Shown here: piece by piece, positions 5,450 to 9,791 of the stretch
How positions within the stretch are numbered: position 1 is the first letter of the stretch
Layout: every line of letters starts with the position of its first letter
From: JAVBLF01 sp031553675
GTDB taxonomy: Bacteria > Bacillota > Clostridia > Christensenellales > CALWSW01
Direction of reading: 5' to 3'
Assembly: GCA_031553675.1 (NCBI GenBank)
Contig: JAVBLF010000126.1
Span: 1-9,791 of the forward strand
DNA: 9,791 nt
Notes under the pieces: generated by a model
Database searches by the model: none
What the model was told of the DNA's origin: nothing
The model's input: the letters and a program-made list of their open reading frames with translations, nothing else
Position numbers and translations under genes: made by a program

Positions 5450-7627
5450 ATGAAAATCATCGGAACACGAACGAAATGGTGTTACATCGCGCTCCTTCTG
5501 GGGATGGCGCTTTCCTTGCCCGCAACTGCGCGTGCGGCAACGTGGAGGGTAGACGTTTCGGGCAGCGGCGATTTCACGACGATTGGCGCCGCAGTGTCGA
5601 GCGCTTCGGTGCTAGACGGCGACACCATCGAGGTTGCGCCGGGCACCTACACAGAAGGGAACGTCAATATCAACAAATCCCTCACGATCATGGGCGCGAA
5701 CGCCGGCAAACCCGGCACCGACGCGAGCCGTGGGCCGGAAAGCATCTGGGCCAGTACAGGCCCGACGATCGCTGCGTCGAACGTCACGCTCGACGGCTTC
5801 ACCTTCAGCGTCACAAAGAGCATGGGTACAAGCTTTGATGGCACGAAGGTTGTGAATAACATCTTCGACGGCGCGAAACCCGGCGCAACAGATGGCTCGG
5901 GCTATCTTTTCGCGCTCGGGCGAGCGGGCGGCGCGCAAAACGGATTCACCTTTTCGGACAATTGGGTCAAAAGTACGTCTACCCCTGGCGCAATCGTTTA
6001 TTTCGGCGGCGCCGCAAACAGAACGATAAACGACTTCGTGTTCAACGGAAACACCGTCGATTACTGTGGCGTGGGTCAAGGCTACTGCGTTTTCCTTGAC
6101 GCTCCAAACACAAGTCCAGTGCCCACGTTCAACGGTGTCACCATTGAAGGCAACACGGTTCTGGGCGGGGCGATTCGCGTATTCAACATCACTTCGGCTG
6201 CGAACTATACCATTCGAAACAACAAGCTGGAAGCGCAATACTACTCCGTCATGATCGGCGGAAACGACGGCGACATTTCGGGAAACACTTTGTTGAGCGG
6301 TCCGGATTCGCCCAGCTATTCGAGTTCCCCGATCATCTTTGCGCTCTCCACCTTTCACGCGGGTGTTGAGCTGAAGAACGTCGCGTTTCACGACAATACC
6401 GTGTACTTTTCCCACGCAACGAAAACGAGCTATGGAATCCTCTTCTCCACAAGCGGCGGCACAGTGATACTCGACACCCTCAAAACCCTGCCAGGCCTCG
6501 TCAGCAACTTCACCGCGTATGACAACGACTTTGTGTACGCGGGGGCTGCCGGAGAGTTGCACTGGGACATGCAATCCGGCATCTCGAACAGTTACGCATC
6601 GGCGCAAAAGGAAATCGATCTCCGGATCAACAATTTTTTCTGGGGCGCAAAAGATAGTGCGTCCGGCAGCTGGAATCGCATGAAGTGGTCAGAGGTCTAT
6701 GTGCGTGGCCCTCTCATCTATTACGACTGGGTCGTGAGCTTTGACACGAACGGTGGCTACTTCGACGCTACGCAGGATATGAGCCAGTGGAATTTCGATA
6801 CGAATACGCCAAGCGCCATCGGATACGAACGCTTCGGATGGCGTTTCGACGGTCTGGACGCAAGCGATCCCGCCAAAGCATCACTCGGAATCGCACGCGC
6901 GCTCAACGACGGTGCACGGAACACAAGCATGTCGTTTCCCTTTGCCGCTGGGGACGGTTCGATGCTCGCGGGCAGCATCGATGCCGGCGACGGCAGCAAA
7001 AACCCCGACGGAAGTTTCAACTTTGGATCGATCCCTACCCCGGAAAAGGACGGCTATCTATTTGATGGCTGGTATACGGATCAAAGCCTCACGCAGGCAT
7101 GGATGCCGCAGACGCATTACGTGACGGCCGACACGACGATCTACGCGAAGTGGATCCCGATACCGACAGCGCCGGCCGCGGCGCCCACACCTTCGCCGTC
7201 AGACGATCCACCCAGCCTCCCCGTTTTGCCCGCGACGCCGTCGCCTACCCCAACGCCAACGCCAATGCCGACGCCGCAAGAAGGGGACCAGGCATACCCC
7301 GATGACGTGCCACATCCGGCGATGGTGAGCTTCGTACTGCCCATCTCATTCGGGCCACCGATGCCGACGCCGATGCCAAGCACAGCACCTGCACCTGCAC
7401 CGATCGAGCCAATCCACGCCGAAGCACCTACCATAGAGCAGGTAGTCCCGCTTGAAATGTCCGGCGTATCGGCACGTGAGTCGTCGCCGGAAGCGAACTC
7501 CACGTCCTCGGATACAGCCGTTCCCGACACTGGGGACAGCGCATCGCCCGTGAAAGCCGTACTCACGATTTCGCTCATAGCGCTTGGCGCTTTTGTCGCG
7601 CGAATCGCCATGAAAAGACAGGCTTAG
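5450..7627 (+). CDS. Secreted beta-helix surface protein with VPDTG wall anchor
   Basis: A 725-residue cell-surface protein. The signal peptide spans residues 1-29, with basic residues, a hydrophobic core and ARA before the likely cleavage site. DVSGSGDFTTI and DTIEVAPGTY open a pectin-lyase-like right-handed beta-helix; rung motifs such as FNGNTV, IEGNTV, IRNNKL, ISGNTL and FHDNTV recur between about 195 and 360. A Listeria-Bacteroides-type (InlB B/Flg_new) repeat starts at VVSFDTNGG (428-436) and ends at IYAKW (564-568), with an unusually long middle. A Pro/Thr-rich stalk (about 569-640) leads to VPDTGD (691-696), a transmembrane helix (about 703-720) and the tail MKRQA, a sortase sorting signal. 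GAGGTG at 5436-5441 supports the ATG. Such helices serve in adhesion or polysaccharide binding and cleavage; no catalytic residues could be assigned, so the ligand is unknown. Confidence 0.88.
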   Translation: MKIIGTRTKWCYIALLLGMALSLPATARAATWRVDVSGSGDFTTIGAAVSSASVLDGDTIEVAPGTYTEGNVNINKSLTIMGANAGKPGTDASRGPESIWASTGPTIAASNVTLDGFTFSVTKSMGTSFDGTKVVNNIFDGAKPGATDGSGYLFALGRAGGAQNGFTFSDNWVKSTSTPGAIVYFGGAANRTINDFVFNGNTVDYCGVGQGYCVFLDAPNTSPVPTFNGVTIEGNTVLGGAIRVFNITSAANYTIRNNKLEAQYYSVMIGGNDGDISGNTLLSGPDSPSYSSSPIIFALSTFHAGVELKNVAFHDNTVYFSHATKTSYGILFSTSGGTVILDTLKTLPGLVSNFTAYDNDFVYAGAAGELHWDMQSGISNSYASAQKEIDLRINNFFWGAKDSASGSWNRMKWSEVYVRGPLIYYDWVVSFDTNGGYFDATQDMSQWNFDTNTPSAIGYERFGWRFDGLDASDPAKASLGIARALNDGARNTSMSFPFAAGDGSMLAGSIDAGDGSKNPDGSFNFGSIPTPEKDGYLFDGWYTDQSLTQAWMPQTHYVTADTTIYAKWIPIPTAPAAAPTPSPSDDPPSLPVLPATPSPTPTPTPMPTPQEGDQAYPDDVPHPAMVSFVLPISFGPPMPTPMPSTAPAPAPIEPIHAEAPTIEQVVPLEMSGVSARESSPEANSTSSDTAVPDTGDSASPVKAVLTISLIALGAFVARIAMKRQA

Positions 7628-7665
7628 TCTACTGACAAGCGAAAAACCCGATATGCACCCGAACG

Positions 7666-7699
7666 AAAACGCGCCGCTCAAACTTGTGCGGCGCGTTTT
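7666..7699. terminator. Bidirectional terminator between the two surface genes
   Basis: A perfect 12-bp stem, AAAACGCGCCGC (7666-7677) with GCGGCGCGTTTT (7688-7699), and a 10-nt loop. T-runs end the stem on both strands. It lies 38 nt after the plus-strand stop and 24 nt after the minus-strand stop, serving both convergent genes. The rest of the 96-nt gap is otherwise empty. Confidence 0.88.
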
Positions 7700-7723
7700 G
7701 ATGCAGTGCGCGTGTTCCGTCTG

Positions 7724-9791
7724 CTATGATTTCCGTTTTGCCCACACTGCCAAGCAGATTCCCAGTGCGGCCACGGCCAAGATCCACCCCGCATAGGGCA
7801 TGCCATCGAATGCCTCACCTGTGTCCGGCACGGACGGCAAGCTCGGTACCTTGGTCGGCTTGGGTGACGGCATCGGCGCTGGCGGCAAGGTCGGCGTTGC
7901 TGTCGGTTCGGGCGGCTCAGTGCGCTCGATTGGCACCGTGTGCGTCTCGATCGGCAGGGGCTCTTCCGTCGCCACGGGCGGCAGCACGGGCACCCACGAC
8001 GGTTCGGGAGGCTCGCTTGGCTCAACAGGCGGCGGTCCCGGTTTGTCCGACATCAGAACCGTCAGCTCCTTGTCGTCCGACAGGAAACGTCCGTCTGCCA
8101 AGAGCCATGTATACGCAATATCGAAGCGCTTCCCGCCGTATGGATCGGGGATCTCACGGGCTCCGTTGAAAACCTGTCTGACATCTTCGGAAGCAAAATA
8201 GTCGTAGACCACTTGGTTCTGGTCGGTGATCCAAGGCGAATTTTTCGCATAGGCAGGCGCATTTCCGTTCTCGACCCGCGATCGCGCGTTGATTCCCGTA
8301 TGGATCTCGATGTTTCCGATACCGTCCATAAAACGGCTCAGCTCCAAGGCGCTCGCGTCGATCACTTCCAGATCCGCCCAGTTGTCGTACGATTCTCCTG
8401 TGTACCGGGCCTGATCCGCGCCGGCATACAGCGAACGGGTGGGAATCAGGCGCAGCGGCCGGATCGCCGTCACCGAGGCACCGGAAACCGTGGCCGTATG
8501 CGCGGCATAGATCCACTCGATGCCGACGGTGTTGACGTGCTCCATGTAGCCGTCGCGCATCGTCAGTATCGGTTTGGAAGGCTCAACGTCGCCATGGTTT
8601 CCTTCATTGGACCACGTGATGACGTGGTTTGGGTTTTGCGAAAGCGGGAAATCCCGCGTAATGTCGCGAACCGTATCATAGGCGGTGTCCATCGGTACCA
8701 TTTCCCATGGTGCCAAAAGGGAGGTCGCGACACTGGCCGCGGAATACGCCGCTCCGGCAGCACGGTTGTGCAGATAACTCATCGTTGTGTCTGCAAAGAC
8801 CGCGTTGCCCGCATCCGAAAAAATGCGCAGTTGGGGATAGAGCTGATCTTCGAATTTCCAAAGGCCAGGATCAAGTCCCGGCAATGCTCTTCCGGTCATT
8901 TGATAGCCGCCACCGCCTTTTTCGCTGTTCGTCAGAAGCCCGACGATGCCGGTAGTGTCGCCCGATCCCCCCGCGACCTCGCGCATGGCCGTGGTCTGTT
9001 TGTCGTAATAGCAATTCTGGAAAGTCGCTCCATTGTTCACGCCGATGAAGCCTCCGAGATTCGTGTTGTTCTCGAGGCCGCCCACTTCTCCCGCCGCATA
9101 GCAATTCTGAAACGTCACGTTGCCCGAAGCCGAGCCCACGAATGAGCCGATGGAAGTACCGCCATTTGCCAGGCCGACAAGGGCTGTCGAATAACAATTC
9201 CGCACAGTGATGCCCGATCCGATGCCCTGCAAGACCGGTGAAAAGCCCCCTATGTTTTCCATGCCCTCGACGCTGCCCATTCCAAAACAGTTTTCAATGA
9301 TCGGTGTACCGAACGATCCATTGTTGGTGGCGTATCCGAGGAAGGCACCCGTTTCTTTGGTGCCGTATACCTCACAGTTCGAAAAGCAATTCTTGATCTT
9401 CACGAGATAGTCCGTGCAAGACATGAAGCCGCCGGAATGATACCCCATCGAGATCACGGTACATCCTATCGCATAACTATTTGAAATCGAGTGCGGCATG
9501 CAGACGGCTGCGCCGAGATGGCTGCCGCCGAAAAGAATGCTGTCCGCCGCGACGATGCGGTCATAGTTGTTATAGGTGTTGCAATATCCAACCACAACAC
9601 TCCCCCATTCACCGCCGCTCGGCAATTCAACCCACGCATTTTCAACCGTAACATCACTGATTTTTCCCTGATCAAACCCGACCACGGTAGCGGTATACTT
9701 TTTACCGTAGATTTTCGGCGAAACGAATCGCAGATCGTGAATGTTGGATGTGGTATCCGTTATGCTAAACAGGCCGTTATTCTCGTTGTTC
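7724..9791 (-). CDS. GLUG-repeat surface protein with VPDTG wall anchor (N-terminus beyond window)
   Basis: The frame stays open to the right edge, so 688 residues are visible and the start and signal peptide are missing; the GTG at 9685 is only an internal valine. Visible residues 1-130 read like further beta-helix turns (SNIHDLRFVSPKI, ISDVTVENAWVE). GLUG-type repeats follow, each starting NC[FY] (near 134, 167, 198, 229 and 259) and carrying GGF or GSF, ending in NCYYDKQTTAM and YPQLRIF (319-324). A domain of about 260 residues (325-584), including RPLRLIPTRSLYAGAD, is not one I can name. A Pro/Glu-rich stalk (585-653) precedes VPDTGE (654-659), a transmembrane helix and the tail AKRKS. 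GLUG repeats occur in secreted adhesin-like proteins. The role is inferred as a wall-anchored adhesin. Confidence 0.87.
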   Translation of the reverse strand, partial: NNENNGLFSITDTTSNIHDLRFVSPKIYGKKYTATVVGFDQGKISDVTVENAWVELPSGGEWGSVVVGYCNTYNNYDRIVAADSILFGGSHLGAAVCMPHSISNSYAIGCTVISMGYHSGGFMSCTDYLVKIKNCFSNCEVYGTKETGAFLGYATNNGSFGTPIIENCFGMGSVEGMENIGGFSPVLQGIGSGITVRNCYSTALVGLANGGTSIGSFVGSASGNVTFQNCYAAGEVGGLENNTNLGGFIGVNNGATFQNCYYDKQTTAMREVAGGSGDTTGIVGLLTNSEKGGGGYQMTGRALPGLDPGLWKFEDQLYPQLRIFSDAGNAVFADTTMSYLHNRAAGAAYSAASVATSLLAPWEMVPMDTAYDTVRDITRDFPLSQNPNHVITWSNEGNHGDVEPSKPILTMRDGYMEHVNTVGIEWIYAAHTATVSGASVTAIRPLRLIPTRSLYAGADQARYTGESYDNWADLEVIDASALELSRFMDGIGNIEIHTGINARSRVENGNAPAYAKNSPWITDQNQVVYDYFASEDVRQVFNGAREIPDPYGGKRFDIAYTWLLADGRFLSDDKELTVLMSDKPGPPPVEPSEPPEPSWVPVLPPVATEEPLPIETHTVPIERTEPPEPTATPTLPPAPMPSPKPTKVPSLPSVPDTGEAFDGMPYAGWILAVAALGICLAVWAKRKS

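Noticed and set aside
5612..6607. 331-codon minus-strand open frame inside the beta-helix gene
   Set aside because: A shadow of the clearly real plus-strand surface protein; no family features and no promoter.
7940..9145. 401-codon plus-strand open frame inside the GLUG protein gene
   Set aside because: A shadow frame, Arg/His/Val-rich, opposite a gene with clear repeats and a sorting signal.

Overview
The window looks like the chromosome of a moderately GC-rich Gram-positive-type anaerobe, most likely a clostridial member of the Bacillota. The reasons are sigma-A-type promoters with 16-17 nt spacers, strong GGAGG-like ribosome binding sites, the metG-tatD gene pair typical of Firmicutes, a methionyl-tRNA synthetase with a C-terminal tRNA-binding domain, and two large surface proteins ending in sortase-type sorting signals (VPDTG, transmembrane helix, basic tail). 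The family or genus cannot be decided from the sequence alone.

Left half (1-4840), housekeeping. A promoter at the left edge fires leftward out of the window. csaA (249-587, +) has its own promoter and converges on tatD (634-1401, -) across a shared perfect hairpin terminator. metG (1640-3610, -) lies upstream of tatD, but the pair is separated by 238 nt holding two copies of a double-hairpin repeat. comB (3800-4516, -) lies upstream of metG. A second hairpin repeat family occurs once upstream of csaA (72-151) and once as the metG leader (3621-3698). In both families the hairpin arms differ in sequence between copies but stay self-complementary.

Middle (4768-5242), a stable-RNA operon. One promoter precedes tRNA-Val(GAC), then a roughly 195-nt RNA whose ends pair with each other and which has the rod, central bubble and 3'-side hairpin layout of 6S RNA, then tRNA-Gln(CTG) and a strong terminator. 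The 6S assignment rests on hand folding, not on a database match.

Right half (5243-9791), cell surface. A near-consensus promoter with an upstream perfect palindrome and a 5'-end hairpin drives a 725-residue secreted beta-helix protein carrying an expanded Listeria-Bacteroides-type repeat and a VPDTG wall-sorting signal. Facing it, and sharing a 12-bp bidirectional terminator, is a second surface protein (GLUG-type repeats, an unrecognised domain, Pro-rich stalk, VPDTG signal) whose N-terminus lies beyond the right edge. Both proteins have exactly 35 residues from the sorting motif to the C-terminus, which suggests one sortase anchors both.

No CRISPR array, transposase, phage gene or defence system was found.
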